A DNA stretch of 64,000 bases from JAHCIE01 sp034431435. GTDB taxonomy: Bacteria; Chloroflexota; Anaerolineae; Epilineales; JAHCIE01. The notes under the pieces are model-generated. The model was not told the DNA's origin. It ran no database searches and was given only the letters and a program-made list of their open reading frames with translations. Of the stretch, positions 35,398-44,715 are shown one piece after another. Made by a program: the position numbers and the translations under genes. Location: NCBI GenBank assembly GCA_034431435.1, contig DAOUDG010000100.1, positions 61,310-125,309 of the forward strand, in the 5' to 3' direction. How positions within the stretch are numbered: position 1 is the first letter of the stretch; each line of letters begins with the position of its first letter.

Positions 35398-37638
35398 TCA
35401 CTCGTAGCGCAGCGCCTCAATCGGCTGCATCCGCGTCGCCCGCCAGGCGGGGTACAGCGCGCCGATGACACCCAGCACGGCGGCCAGCCCGACGACGGCA
35501 ATGAACGCGGGCGGCGCATAGGCAGGCGCGAGGAACGCGCCCATGCCGGGAATCAACATGAACAGACCATTCAGGGCCACACCGATGACGATGCCCGCCA
35601 GCGCGCTCAGCACACCCAGCGCCAGCGACTCGCCCACCACCATGCGCAGGATGCGGCGCCGACGCCAGCCCACGGCCCGCAGCACGCCAATCTCCTGGGT
35701 GCGCTCAAACACGCTCATCAGCATCGCGTTCATCATCACGATGCCGCCTACCACCACCGTCAGCCCGATCAGGGCGTTGAGGATTGTGGTCGTCGTCGCG
35801 AAGTCCTGGGTCCGGTCGAGCATCGCCGCCGCACGGGTGAAGACAGCCTCCGGGTACTGCGCCTCCAGCACGGCGGCCACGCTCTCGGCGCGGGACGGGT
35901 CGCGCAGCTTTACGGCCATCAGCGATACCTTGCGGTCCATGCCGAACCGCTCCTGAGCGTCCTTGAGCAGCATCACGCCGCCCGCGTCCTCGTAGGACAC
36001 GCCCGTCTCATAGATACCGACGATCTCGTAGCTGCTGCCCGCCAGCCGCACCTCGTCGCCGATACCCTTCTTGAGGCTATTGGCAGCGAAGCGGCCCAGC
36101 ATGATTTCCTTCGACCGCGCGACCGGGCGACCCTCGCGCACGCGATAGTGCTGCATCCAATCGTCAGCGGGGTCAATGCCGAAGACGAGGAAGTACATCA
36201 GGCCGGGCGCATTGGTGGCCGAGAACAGAATCTTGGACACGCCCGTCACCTCTGGCTGATTGAGCAGTCGGTCGGCCAGCCGCTCATCCAGCTTGGACAG
36301 GGATAGATCCGACGCGTTCGCCTGCTCGACCATCAGATCAGCCTCGCCCGCGCCCGCCATGGCCATGAACGAGGCCTTCATGCCCTCGGTCATCGCGCTC
36401 AAGGCGAAGATGAAGCCGACGCCGATGCCGATGCCCACCACCGTCACCAGCGTTCGACCCGGACGGCGCACCAGATTGCGGAACGCCCCCAGAGGGAGAT
36501 AGCGGGCCAGGAAGCGGCTGACGCGGCCCATGCTCGGCGCGCTGCCCCCCTCCTGGCGCATCGCCTCGACGGGCGCGAGGCGCGACGCCCGCCACGCGGG
36601 GTAGACGCCGCCCAGCCCGCCCAGCAGCAAGGCAATGACCAGCGCCTGCACGAACATGTCGGGGCGGAAGACGCCCTGCAACAGCGTCTCGACGGCCGGC
36701 GACAGCCGCACCAGCATCGTCAGGCCCACGCCGAGGGCGATGCCAGCGATACCGCCGACCAGGGCCAGAACCAGCGCCTCGCCAAGAATCATCAACACGA
36801 TGCGCCGCCGCCGCCAGCCGATGGCGCGCAACACGCCGATCTCGCGGGTGCGCTCCATGACACTCATCAGCATCGTGTTCATCATGCCCAGCCCGCCCAC
36901 CAACACGGCAAAGATGCCCAGGAACAGGCCGAAGGAGCGGTAGACATCCAGCATCTCGCTCGTCTTAGTCGCCTCGCCGGAGCGGGCCGCCGCCAGGTCG
37001 GGCCACCTCGTTTCAATACGCTGCTTCACCTCGTCGATGCGGCGCGGGTCCTTGACCTTGACGTTGAAGTAGTTGACCTTGCCCACCTTGTCGAAGGCGC
37101 GCTGGGCGTCCGCCAGGCTCATCACCGCGCCGCCGTCCTCCAGGCTGACGCCGGTCTCGTACAGGCCAACGATGCGGTAGGTCGAGTCTTGCAGGCGGAA
37201 TGTGTCCCCTACGCCCTTCTTGAAGTTCCGCGCCGCCACCTTGCCCAGCCACAACTGCCGACGCCCGCTCAGCGGCTGGCCCTCGACCAGCTTGTAGTGG
37301 TCGATGGTGAAGCTCTTGGGGTCTTCGCCCATGATGACGAAATAGGGCGCGTCCTGCATCTGCACGATGCCCGCCACGGTCCCCGTCACCTCTTCGACGC
37401 CGGGCAGCGCTCGAATCTCGCCGCCTATGTCGGCATCGACCACGCTCAGGAACGAGGCCAGCGCCTCCTTCTGCGTCACCATGATGTCGCCGCGCGTATC
37501 GGCGAACACCTTGCCCATGCCACTGGCGAGGCCCTCGCCAAAGGCCGACAGGGCCACCACAGCGGCCACGCCGATGGCAATGCCCAGGATGGTCAGCAGC
37601 GTGCGCGTCTTGCGACGCCAGAGGTTCTTGAGAATCAT
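35398..37638 (-). CDS. ABC transporter permease, two fused FtsX/MacB-type halves
   Basis: 746 residues holding two complete MacB_PCD-FtsX units in tandem. Each has an N-terminal helix (ILKNLWRRKTRTLLTILGIA; later FRNLVRRPGRTLVTVVGIGI), a ~190-residue extracytoplasmic domain and three helices containing ERTREIGVLRAIGWRRRRI or ERTQEIGVLRAVGWRRRRI. The total is eight transmembrane segments, so one chain can pair with the ATPase dimer as a pseudo-dimer. MacB-like systems transmit mechanical force for export of lipoproteins, peptides or drugs. The ATG at 37638 has no clear ribosome binding site; the frame stays open upstream to 37710. Expression is probably repressor-controlled (see the promoter). 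Confidence 0.92.
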   Translation of the reverse strand: MILKNLWRRKTRTLLTILGIAIGVAAVVALSAFGEGLASGMGKVFADTRGDIMVTQKEALASFLSVVDADIGGEIRALPGVEEVTGTVAGIVQMQDAPYFVIMGEDPKSFTIDHYKLVEGQPLSGRRQLWLGKVAARNFKKGVGDTFRLQDSTYRIVGLYETGVSLEDGGAVMSLADAQRAFDKVGKVNYFNVKVKDPRRIDEVKQRIETRWPDLAAARSGEATKTSEMLDVYRSFGLFLGIFAVLVGGLGMMNTMLMSVMERTREIGVLRAIGWRRRRIVLMILGEALVLALVGGIAGIALGVGLTMLVRLSPAVETLLQGVFRPDMFVQALVIALLLGGLGGVYPAWRASRLAPVEAMRQEGGSAPSMGRVSRFLARYLPLGAFRNLVRRPGRTLVTVVGIGIGVGFIFALSAMTEGMKASFMAMAGAGEADLMVEQANASDLSLSKLDERLADRLLNQPEVTGVSKILFSATNAPGLMYFLVFGIDPADDWMQHYRVREGRPVARSKEIMLGRFAANSLKKGIGDEVRLAGSSYEIVGIYETGVSYEDAGGVMLLKDAQERFGMDRKVSLMAVKLRDPSRAESVAAVLEAQYPEAVFTRAAAMLDRTQDFATTTTILNALIGLTVVVGGIVMMNAMLMSVFERTQEIGVLRAVGWRRRRILRMVVGESLALGVLSALAGIVIGVALNGLFMLIPGMGAFLAPAYAPPAFIAVVGLAAVLGVIGALYPAWRATRMQPIEALRYE

Positions 37639-37716
37639 GGTCGGGTCCAGGCGCAACAGGCCGCCAGGCGGCGCAGCGAGACAGGATACATCTCCTGGCG
37701 GCTCGCACACGGAACG

Positions 37717-37734
37717 ATTTAGGAGTACCTAAAT
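37717..37734. promoter_or_regulatory. Operator-like dyad ATTTAGG-N4-CCTAAAT at the ABC promoter
   Basis: A perfect 7-bp inverted repeat with a 4-bp centre covers the predicted transcription start (about 37731). Binding here would block initiation. AT-rich dyads of this size are typical of PadR, MarR or TetR sites; no such regulator gene is adjacent. Confidence 0.55.
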
Positions 37735-37737
37735 ATC

Positions 37738-37766
37738 AGTATACGCCGTATACAGCCCTGTGTCAA
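37738..37766 (-). promoter_or_regulatory. Strong sigma-70 promoter of the ABC transporter operon
   Basis: Minus strand TTGACA (37761-37766), exactly 17 nt, TATACT (37738-37743). Two GTATAC hexamers separated by three bases lie across the spacer and -10, giving a second symmetric element. Confidence 0.75.
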
Positions 37767-37898
37767 GCCCCAGCTGTAGCCCCGCCTGAATAGCCGCAGA
37801 CAACGTGAGCATCGTCCGCTAGAAGGGTTAGCGCGCACGCTCCTCTCGATTACACACCCTGATACAAAGTGGCGCTGGACACGAGACCGACACACAGC

Positions 37899-37960
37899 CG
37901 ACAGGCAGCCAACACCTAGGCACGGAGCATAGTCCGTCGCCGCGCATCGGCTGCCTGTCG
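37899..37960 (-). terminator. Inverted repeat after the 1618-residue protein gene
   Basis: CGACAGGCAGCC and its exact complement GGCTGCCTGTCG are separated by 38 nt and lie 8 nt past the stop codon at 37968. The long loop and lack of T-tract make it a modest terminator candidate. The remaining bases up to 37710 hold only the ABC promoter. Confidence 0.45.
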
Positions 37961-37967
37961 TCGCCAC

Positions 37968-40900
37968 CTAGCCCTTTACCACGCCATAGCCCACGATGCG
38001 GTTCGTCTTGTTGATGCCCGTCTGCCGCCAGCTACCGTCGTCGCCACGCTGGTAGCTGTAGGTCGTCGGCTGGACATTGTTGGCCTTGTTGAAGGCGTCG
38101 CGCTTGAAGCCACCCAGCGCCTCGAGGGTCGTGACCACCGCGCGGTCACCGTCAACGCGCACGTTGCGGACGATGCCCTCGTGGCTCGCCTCACGATAGG
38201 GGTCACGGCGAATGAAGATAACCCAGCCGGGCTGCGGCAGCGTCTCGGCCGCCTTGAATTCGCGCTGGCGGCTGTTCACCATGCGCTTGACGTTCGTCCC
38301 CTTGAACCAGTTCATGTGGGTCCCCACCCAGCGCACTGTGGCGGCATCCTTGTAGTTCTCCACGATGGGCACGCCCGCCGCCGCCGCCGCATAGTTCACC
38401 ACATCCGTGCAGACGTAGTAACCCTGGGCTGGGCCGTCGCGCATGTTCCCATAAGCGTACTTGCCGATGAGATCGGCCGCGCCAGAGACAATCCGATCCC
38501 CCAGGGCCAGCGCCGAGGACGAGGCATGAAGAGGCTCGTTCACCGTTGGCGCGGGTACGCCCGGCGGGGGCGCAGCCACCAGCGGCGGGATGACCGAGTC
38601 GGCCGGCGGCGCGGCCACCAGTGGCGGGATGACCGAGTCGACCGGCGGCGCAGCCACCAGCGGCGGAATCCCCGATGCTGACGCCTCTAGCCGGCCCTTC
38701 TGGCTACTCTCTGGTGACCCAACCTCGACCCGCATCGTCGCCGTATCACCCACCACTCGCAGGTAGAAAGTCACCGGCGTTGCGCCCGTGTTGGTGATCT
38801 GCAAGTTCTGGCGTGGGCTGCCCGACAGGATGCTCACCGCCGACACGTCATTGAGGCCGGGAATCGTAGGGTGCTTCGTGCCATTCCACACCTTCAGGCT
38901 GGGAACCTTGAGGGCGGCTGCCTTGAACAGCGTCGCCACCTGGCACGCGCCCACACCGGGCGCGGTGCCGCCGCTCACCAATGGCCCCGAGGCGTAGCCC
39001 TGCTGCGAGGAGAAGGGGCCGAAGCGGGCCACGTAGTCCAGCTTCTCGCCCGGCGGCAAGACGAGGGTGGCCGACACGTCCGCCTGCTGGAGCCTCGCCC
39101 AGTCGATGCGCGAGCTACCCGCCACCCGAAACTCGTCGGTGCGCCCGGCCATGCGCGCCGCGAACAGGCGGATATTGTTCTGGATGGAGTTGTTGGAGGT
39201 CTTGGCCTGGGCCGAGAGTCGGAAGAAGCGCTCGTTAGCCGTGGTCGATTCTCGCGGCAGAACACTCTTCGCGGGGGCCTGCGCCGCGCCGTTGGTCGTG
39301 CCGCTCGCCGGTTTGACCGCTGCCAGAGGAACCACGTCTAGCGAGGCCAAGGGCAGCGCGCGCGTGGCGGCGGCCAACGTCGGCCCCGGCGTAGGCGCGC
39401 CCGGCTGGGCCGATGCTACGCCTCGCGCGGGTGTTGCCGGCGTGGGCGCGGCAACCTTCGCCGGCCCGCTGTTCCCACTCACGCCGCCAGCCGCCGTCTG
39501 GACCGTCGGGGCCGGCTTCACCTGACCACTGTCCAGCATCCGCCGCGCCTCGTCCAGCCGGGCCTGCGCGTCTGGCTGCCCTGGATCCAGATTGCCGCCG
39601 AAGACGGTCTGCATCACCGAGACGGCCAACGGCCGCACCTGGGCATTGAGAACGACGCGGTTCGGCGTGCGGCGTTCCAGACTCTCGCGGGCCATCTGCA
39701 CCACCTGGGCATCCAGACGACCCGCCAGTTCCGCCTCAGCGGCCTTGACATCGCCTCCTGTGCGCTCCAGCAGCGCCATCAAGGTCGGCTTGTCCAGGAA
39801 GGCCGCCAGGTGCCGTGCCGCCGCCAGTTGGGCGTCGCGGGCCTGCTCGTTGACGAAGAAGGGCCAGGCGTCGGGCTGGCGCTCCGCCACCTTGAGCCAG
39901 CCATCCACCAGCCCAGCCACGATGGCCTGCCCCGCCTCCTGGGGGCTGCGTTTGCCCGCCATCAGGTCGCCGACCTTGTCCGCCTGGGCCGTGAGCGCCT
40001 GCTGCAACTGCTGCGCAGAGAGCGACGCGGCGAAGGTCTGGTCATAGCTGATGAACACCTCTTGGCGCAAGGCGCGACCGCGGGCCTCCGTGGGCAGCAA
40101 GTCGAAGGGACTGGCGGGTAGCGCCTTCGCCACCTTCTCGGCGTTGTTGGCATAGTCACCCACTGTCCACGCGCAGCCGGAGCACTGGCGCACCGCCGGG
40201 TTCGTGCCGCCGGAGTTGTAGATCATCACCGCATTGCGCAGCGCGGTAATGTTCGCCTGAGACCACTGCCGGGGGTCGGCGGGGAAGGCTTTCGTCGTGA
40301 CGCCGTTCTTGTAGAGGCCGCGCGCCGTAGCGACGACGTTGTTGATGAGGTACATGATATCAGCGTCGCTAGACTTCAGGGCGTCGAGGCCTACCTCGTG
40401 GCGCAGATAGCGCAGCCACTCGGCGCGCAATCCCCAATGGAAGCCGTTGCCATTGTTCTTGACGATGTCGGCGAAGTTCTTGGAGGGAGCGGCCGACCGA
40501 CCGCTGCCCGCCCAGCCGTTCCAATAACCGGGGGTGATCTGGCCTGGGCCGCGCGCCGCCGCAAAGGACACTGCCTGCTCGAAGGGTCGGTAGCCCTTGC
40601 CCACCACTTCGGTATTGTGGATGGCAAGCACCGCCTGCCAGGGTACGCCGATGAGTTGCGCCCCCCAATACACCGAGGTCAGGTAGAACTCGCGCACATC
40701 ATCGGGCATGGCTTGGAGGGTCGGGTAGAGCTTTTGGCCGTACCTGGCCTTCAGCTCCGCCTCCTTCGCCTTATATTGGTCCCAGTTCGCCAGATAGCCC
40801 GGCATCTCCACAAAGTCGGGGAAGACGCTGGCCGTCGTCGCGCCCGTGATGGAGGCGCTCGCCTTCGCGGCGGGAGCGGACGCCGCGCCGGTCTGACGCA

Positions 40901-42824
40901 GCGACTGGGGGGTCGGACCGGGCGACGGGGACGATGGTCGGCCAGTCGCCGCCTTGCTGCCGCTGGGTCGCGCCTCGAAGACACCCTCAGCTTGCAGGCG
41001 CGACGGAGGCTGCGGCACGAACAGCGCCTGGCCCACGAACAGCTTGCCGTTCAGGTCTTCGATGGCCGCGCCAGGCACTTCGTAGCGCGTCGCCACCAGC
41101 GCCAGGTCCTCGCCCTCGACAACCCGGTGCACAGTGCCCGGCAGCAGGACATTCGTCCCCGCCGCCAGCGCCTTGCCGACGTCGGTCAACCCGTTGTACT
41201 CTGCCAGCGCGCCCGCGGGCAGGCCCAGCCTGTCGGCCAGGGCTGCGATCGTGGTCGCTTGCGTCAGGGTGTGGTGCAGGCGCACATGCCGCTGGCGGGG
41301 CGTGGGCATCTCACTCGTGGCCACCGCCTCGCCCGGTCGAGACGATGCGGCTGTAGTCTGCGCACCCGTGAACGGCTTACCGCTGGCAACATCGAAGGCC
41401 AGGGGGCGCGTGGTCATCGTCTCAGGGCCGAGCAAGTCGGCGCGGCCAACCGGCGTCAGCAGATAGCCCTCGGCTGCGCTGCGCACAGCGGGCTTGCCGT
41501 CCCGGCTCTCGACCAGGGAGAGATTCAGCCGGACCAGCGCCGCGACGTCGATGTCGAAGGTCGTAGCCGTCTCCTCCAACGACCGCACCTGGGCCACTGG
41601 CAGCAGCGTCGCCGGGATGACGACCGTCTGGCCGGCGGGCAGCGTCTTGGCCGTGGGACTGACCTTCGCCAGCAGTTCCAGGTTCTGCTCGGTGAGGAAC
41701 TGCACCGCCCCCGTGCTGCGGAACCCGAAGTACTGGGCCAGTTGGGGGAAGGAGTACGCCCCCGTCGTCGTCAGCGCCAGTTGAAGCTGAGGATAGGGCC
41801 TGTCCAGCAGGGGCGCGGCCTCACCCGTGTACTGCCAGGTTGGGAACTCCGCCGCCGGTGCAGCCCACGGTCTGGCAACCTGGCTCAGATCGATCGCCGA
41901 CCCTTGCCAGATCGCCGCCGACGCCAGCAACGGATCGGCGATGCGATGGACCGGCACGACAGCCTGCGCCACCCCCAGCGCCGCCAGCGCCGTGGCCGCG
42001 GTCTGCGGCAGGCGCGTTCCCCGCGACCTGGCCGCGCCGTCCAGGTCGAAGGGCGGCCGAACGTGGGCGGCGACTCGCTCGACGGCCAGGGGCGCGCCTA
42101 GCTGAGCCGCCCGCTCGGCGTAAGCCATGAACAGGGCCGCCGAGACGGCGCTACGCTCCTCCTCGGTCAGGTCCATGCGCTCCAGCAGCCCGATTTCGGC
42201 CGCCTCGCAGGCGTCGGCCAGAAAGCGCAGCAGTTCCAACGTCTGGGCGCGAAATACCAGGTGCAGGCCCGCATCGACGCCATCGCCGCGACTCGCCAGC
42301 CGCGTCACCTGCCGCGCGACATGACGCCGCAAGTCGAGGCGCACGGCCAGCCCCTCCAGGGCAGCCTTGGCCGCCCAGAGATCGTCGGCGGGACGCTCCG
42401 TCACCGACTGGTAGGCGTCGATGAGGGCTTGCAGGACGTGATTGGCCGAGCGGTGGCCCTGGCGCAGGGCGTTGAGCGCGTCGTCGAAGTCGTCGACCAG
42501 GCGCGCATCATCCATCAGGCGGCCCAGCGCCGCCCGCTCGTTCAGGTAGGTTCCGGGGCGTAGCAACAGCGCGTCGTCGTCGAAGATCGCATCGACCAGC
42601 CGGCGGGCAATCGGCGAGCCTTCGCGCACCAGATCGCAGATTTCAGCCGCATCCTCGGGCAGCGGGAGGTCGGGCGCGTACAGGCGCACGCCGCCCTCGA
42701 TCCGCGCCGCCGTCAACAAGGTATGGAAGGCGACCGGCGCCCGCCGCCCGCCCACCGTCTCGGCCCACGCGCGCCAGGGCCGCCGTGCCCGCCTCGCCCC
42801 GCGTCGTCGAGTTGTCCGATCCAT
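37968..42824 (-). CDS. Giant modular cell-wall protein: helical N-terminus, LysM, lysozyme-like, VanW-like and NlpC/P60-like domains
   Basis: 1618 residues. Residues 1-~300 are helical and homologous to the 501-residue protein upstream (VAFHTLLTAARIEGG; AYAERAAQLGAPLAVERVAA). Next is a LysM-like unit (TTTGAYSFPQLAQYFGFRST, again shared), then two further LysM units (TIAALADRLGLPAGALAEYN; LALVATRYEVPGAAIEDLNG). Around 690-900 is a lysozyme-like domain, VPWQAVLAIHNTEVVGKGYR, with a candidate catalytic Glu near 735. Around 1240-1370 is a VanW-like domain with GVGACQVATLFKAAALKV. After three IPPLVAAPP repeats comes an NlpC/P60- or CHAP-like domain (Cys in YYVCTDVVNYA near 1468, His in ASHEGIV). 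There is no standard signal peptide; only weak hydrophobicity near 285. It probably binds and cuts peptidoglycan. Confidence 0.85.
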   Translation of the reverse strand: MDRTTRRRGARRARRPWRAWAETVGGRRAPVAFHTLLTAARIEGGVRLYAPDLPLPEDAAEICDLVREGSPIARRLVDAIFDDDALLLRPGTYLNERAALGRLMDDARLVDDFDDALNALRQGHRSANHVLQALIDAYQSVTERPADDLWAAKAALEGLAVRLDLRRHVARQVTRLASRGDGVDAGLHLVFRAQTLELLRFLADACEAAEIGLLERMDLTEEERSAVSAALFMAYAERAAQLGAPLAVERVAAHVRPPFDLDGAARSRGTRLPQTAATALAALGVAQAVVPVHRIADPLLASAAIWQGSAIDLSQVARPWAAPAAEFPTWQYTGEAAPLLDRPYPQLQLALTTTGAYSFPQLAQYFGFRSTGAVQFLTEQNLELLAKVSPTAKTLPAGQTVVIPATLLPVAQVRSLEETATTFDIDVAALVRLNLSLVESRDGKPAVRSAAEGYLLTPVGRADLLGPETMTTRPLAFDVASGKPFTGAQTTAASSRPGEAVATSEMPTPRQRHVRLHHTLTQATTIAALADRLGLPAGALAEYNGLTDVGKALAAGTNVLLPGTVHRVVEGEDLALVATRYEVPGAAIEDLNGKLFVGQALFVPQPPSRLQAEGVFEARPSGSKAATGRPSSPSPGPTPQSLRQTGAASAPAAKASASITGATTASVFPDFVEMPGYLANWDQYKAKEAELKARYGQKLYPTLQAMPDDVREFYLTSVYWGAQLIGVPWQAVLAIHNTEVVGKGYRPFEQAVSFAAARGPGQITPGYWNGWAGSGRSAAPSKNFADIVKNNGNGFHWGLRAEWLRYLRHEVGLDALKSSDADIMYLINNVVATARGLYKNGVTTKAFPADPRQWSQANITALRNAVMIYNSGGTNPAVRQCSGCAWTVGDYANNAEKVAKALPASPFDLLPTEARGRALRQEVFISYDQTFAASLSAQQLQQALTAQADKVGDLMAGKRSPQEAGQAIVAGLVDGWLKVAERQPDAWPFFVNEQARDAQLAAARHLAAFLDKPTLMALLERTGGDVKAAEAELAGRLDAQVVQMARESLERRTPNRVVLNAQVRPLAVSVMQTVFGGNLDPGQPDAQARLDEARRMLDSGQVKPAPTVQTAAGGVSGNSGPAKVAAPTPATPARGVASAQPGAPTPGPTLAAATRALPLASLDVVPLAAVKPASGTTNGAAQAPAKSVLPRESTTANERFFRLSAQAKTSNNSIQNNIRLFAARMAGRTDEFRVAGSSRIDWARLQQADVSATLVLPPGEKLDYVARFGPFSSQQGYASGPLVSGGTAPGVGACQVATLFKAAALKVPSLKVWNGTKHPTIPGLNDVSAVSILSGSPRQNLQITNTGATPVTFYLRVVGDTATMRVEVGSPESSQKGRLEASASGIPPLVAAPPVDSVIPPLVAAPPADSVIPPLVAAPPPGVPAPTVNEPLHASSSALALGDRIVSGAADLIGKYAYGNMRDGPAQGYYVCTDVVNYAAAAAGVPIVENYKDAATVRWVGTHMNWFKGTNVKRMVNSRQREFKAAETLPQPGWVIFIRRDPYREASHEGIVRNVRVDGDRAVVTTLEALGGFKRDAFNKANNVQPTTYSYQRGDDGSWRQTGINKTNRIVGYGVVKG
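38562..38670 (-). repeat. Three 39-42 bp coding tandem repeats (IPPLVAAPP unit)
   Basis: Near-identical units with a 39-bp period (the first is 3 bp longer) encode IPPLVAAPPADSV-like copies in the linker between the VanW-like and NlpC/P60-like domains. Copy number may vary by slippage. Confidence 0.75.
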
Positions 42825-42977
42825 ATGTGTCAGTCCCTCTCTCGTGCGACGGCCCCTCGTGGCCGCCCTGCTTACTCGCGCCGGTCACCGCAGGGAACTC
42901 GGCATCTGGTACGCGATGCCCTCTCAAGCGGGCCAGCGCTGACTACATCCGGCGGGAGCCAGATGTCCGACCTCCTT

Positions 42978-42995
42978 GACCTGCTTCGGCAGGTC
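42978..42995. terminator. UUCG-capped hairpin between the paralogous wall genes
   Basis: GACCTGC-TTCG-GCAGGTC, a 7-bp stem. On the minus strand the loop reads CGAA. It lies 36 nt past the stop of the 501-residue gene and could reduce read-through into the 1618-residue gene. Confidence 0.4.
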
Positions 42996-43030
42996 TCTGG
43001 TAGCAGCCCACGGCTTCCAGTCGCGCGCGC

Positions 43031-44536
43031 CTAGCGCACCGCCGTCAGGGTTCCCACGCTAACGGTCGGCCTGCGCACGTCCAGGTCGAGCGCCTCGGCC
43101 GTCCTCATCCGCGCCTCAGCCAGCTTCTCGTTGCGGCCGACCGGCACCAGGTACACCCCCTGACCTGCCTGCATCGCCAGCCGCCGTATGCCCTCCACCG
43201 ACACGCCGTACTCCATCGCCGCTGCCTCCTGGGTGGTGGTCGAGGCGACGACCACGGCAGGAATCTCCAGCGTCAGCCCAGCCGGTAGTGGCGTTGTGTA
43301 CAACTGGCCCCGAGGCGCGGTCGCCTGGAACTCCTGCAAGGCCGTGCTGTTCACCCAGGCCAACAGGCTCATCGCCCAGGGATCGGTCAGCCCGAAGTAC
43401 CTCGCCACGTCTTCCAGACTGTAGCCGCCTGTCGTCCGCACTACCACCCGCACCGGCGTCCCCGCCGGCAGGCGCGGCGAGATTGCCGCCACCCCCAGAC
43501 TCGCCTGTGTGCTGCCGATGGGCTTCACCGCCACACCCCACGCCCGCCATGTCGTCAGCGCCACCACAAGCAGAAGCGCCAGCGCCACCAGTGGCCACAG
43601 CCGCGGCCGCCGCCCGCCACTGGCCGCCGCCCACTGTGGCACGGCCCTGGGCCGATGCTCGTCCAGCCAGGCCCACGCCAGCGACGGCCAACGCTGCCAG
43701 TTGGCGCCGCGCAGGCGGTCGAGCGGCACAGGATAGCCCGCCTGCCAGGCGTGGGCCGGGTTGAGGGGTTTACGCCACCCCGACGGGCGTCGGACGACGA
43801 GCGGCACGGGATAGCCAACCCGCCTGGCCCGCGCGGCGAATGCGGCGGCCAGCGTCGCCGAGACGGCGTCAGCGTCCAGCCCGGCCGCGACGGCCCGCCG
43901 CCGTAGCGTCTCGTCGGCCACGGCGCACGCCGACTCCAGTTGACCCAGCAGCACCACCCCCTCGCGCTCCACCTGCCGCTCGGCCGCGTGGCCCGCCTTG
44001 TCGGTGGGGCCACCCTGAGCGGCAATGATGCGCAGCGCGGCCTGGCGCAGGTCGAGGGCGGCCCCCAGCGCGGCGATGAAGCGTCTCGCCTCGTCCAGGT
44101 CCCGCGGCCGTACCGGCTTCTCCGGGATACGCATGGTCTCGGCCAAGAGCGCCAACGCCTGCCCCGCGTCCGCCTCGCCTCGGCAGACCTCGGCCAGCGT
44201 CAGCAGCAAATCGGCGACAGCCGGCTCATCTGCTCCCAGCCGAAAGAACAGGTCAGCCAGCGTCGCCTGGACAGCCGCTCGCCCCGCCATCGCCGCCAGC
44301 GCCTCCGGATCGGAGTCGAGCGCCGCCTCGATGTCGTCGCCGAGACGGCGCTCACCCGCCTCGATCAAGCGCGCCAGCGCCTTCGCCTCGTCCGAGACAG
44401 CCTCGCTCGGGCAAATCTCCACCGGCCCTGCACTGCGAGCCGCCGCCAGCAGGTCGCGAAAGGCGGCGGTCGGTGTCACTGCGCTCGTCGCCGAGGCCCC
44501 CCGCCTCGGCGCGCCCGTCCGTGGTGTGTCCATCAT
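43031..44536 (-). CDS. Membrane-anchored LysM-like protein, paralogue of the adjacent giant wall protein
   Basis: 501 residues. The N-terminal ~270 residues are helical and cytoplasmic by the inside-positive rule, and match the N-terminus of the 1618-residue neighbour (FRDLLAAARSAGP, AAAFAARARRVGYPVPLVV). A single transmembrane helix follows at about 312-332 (LWPLVALALLLVVALTTW). The outside part has a LysM-like module (RTTGGYSLEDVARYFGLTDP ... LPAGLTLEIP) equivalent to one in the neighbour, and a short tail. The topology suggests a scaffold or receptor linking the cytoplasm to the wall. GAGG precedes two adjacent ATGs (44536, 44533). Its promoter contains a LexA-type box. No known family name is recognised. 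Confidence 0.8.
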   Translation of the reverse strand: MMDTPRTGAPRRGASATSAVTPTAAFRDLLAAARSAGPVEICPSEAVSDEAKALARLIEAGERRLGDDIEAALDSDPEALAAMAGRAAVQATLADLFFRLGADEPAVADLLLTLAEVCRGEADAGQALALLAETMRIPEKPVRPRDLDEARRFIAALGAALDLRQAALRIIAAQGGPTDKAGHAAERQVEREGVVLLGQLESACAVADETLRRRAVAAGLDADAVSATLAAAFAARARRVGYPVPLVVRRPSGWRKPLNPAHAWQAGYPVPLDRLRGANWQRWPSLAWAWLDEHRPRAVPQWAAASGGRRPRLWPLVALALLLVVALTTWRAWGVAVKPIGSTQASLGVAAISPRLPAGTPVRVVVRTTGGYSLEDVARYFGLTDPWAMSLLAWVNSTALQEFQATAPRGQLYTTPLPAGLTLEIPAVVVASTTTQEAAAMEYGVSVEGIRRLAMQAGQGVYLVPVGRNEKLAEARMRTAEALDLDVRRPTVSVGTLTAVR

Positions 44537-44621
44537 CCTACCTCAATTCAAGGGACACAAAACGCGGTGGCTCGAACGCTCACCGCGGCGAATTCGGTCA
44601 CACAACAGCCTGGCCAATGCC

Positions 44622-44650
44622 ATTGTATCAGAACAAGCGTTCTAAATCAA
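44622..44650 (-). promoter_or_regulatory. Promoter of the LysM/wall-hydrolase genes
   Basis: Minus strand TTGATT (44645-44650), 17-nt spacer, TACAAT (44622-44627). The spacer is almost filled by a LexA-type palindrome. Confidence 0.65.
44630..44643. promoter_or_regulatory. LexA-type SOS box AGAAC-AAGC-GTTCT
   Basis: AGAACAAGCGTTCT contains a perfect GAAC-N4-GTTC, the LexA/DinR box of Gram-positive bacteria, also described for green non-sulfur bacteria. It sits between the -35 and -10 of the minus-strand promoter, where LexA would exclude polymerase. Confidence 0.65.
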
Positions 44651-44715
44651 GCGAATCTGCTGCAAATAATTGACGAGTAAAAAACATCCGTTCTTACTTG
44701 AAAACGATCTGTTAT

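Noticed and set aside
38562..38670. CRISPR array
   Set aside because: The 39-42 bp units are contiguous coding repeats with no spacers, and no cas genes are in the window.
42643..42927. Short minus-strand frame overlapping the start of the 1618-residue gene
   Set aside because: Low-complexity translation in another frame, without ribosome binding site, overlapping a supported gene.
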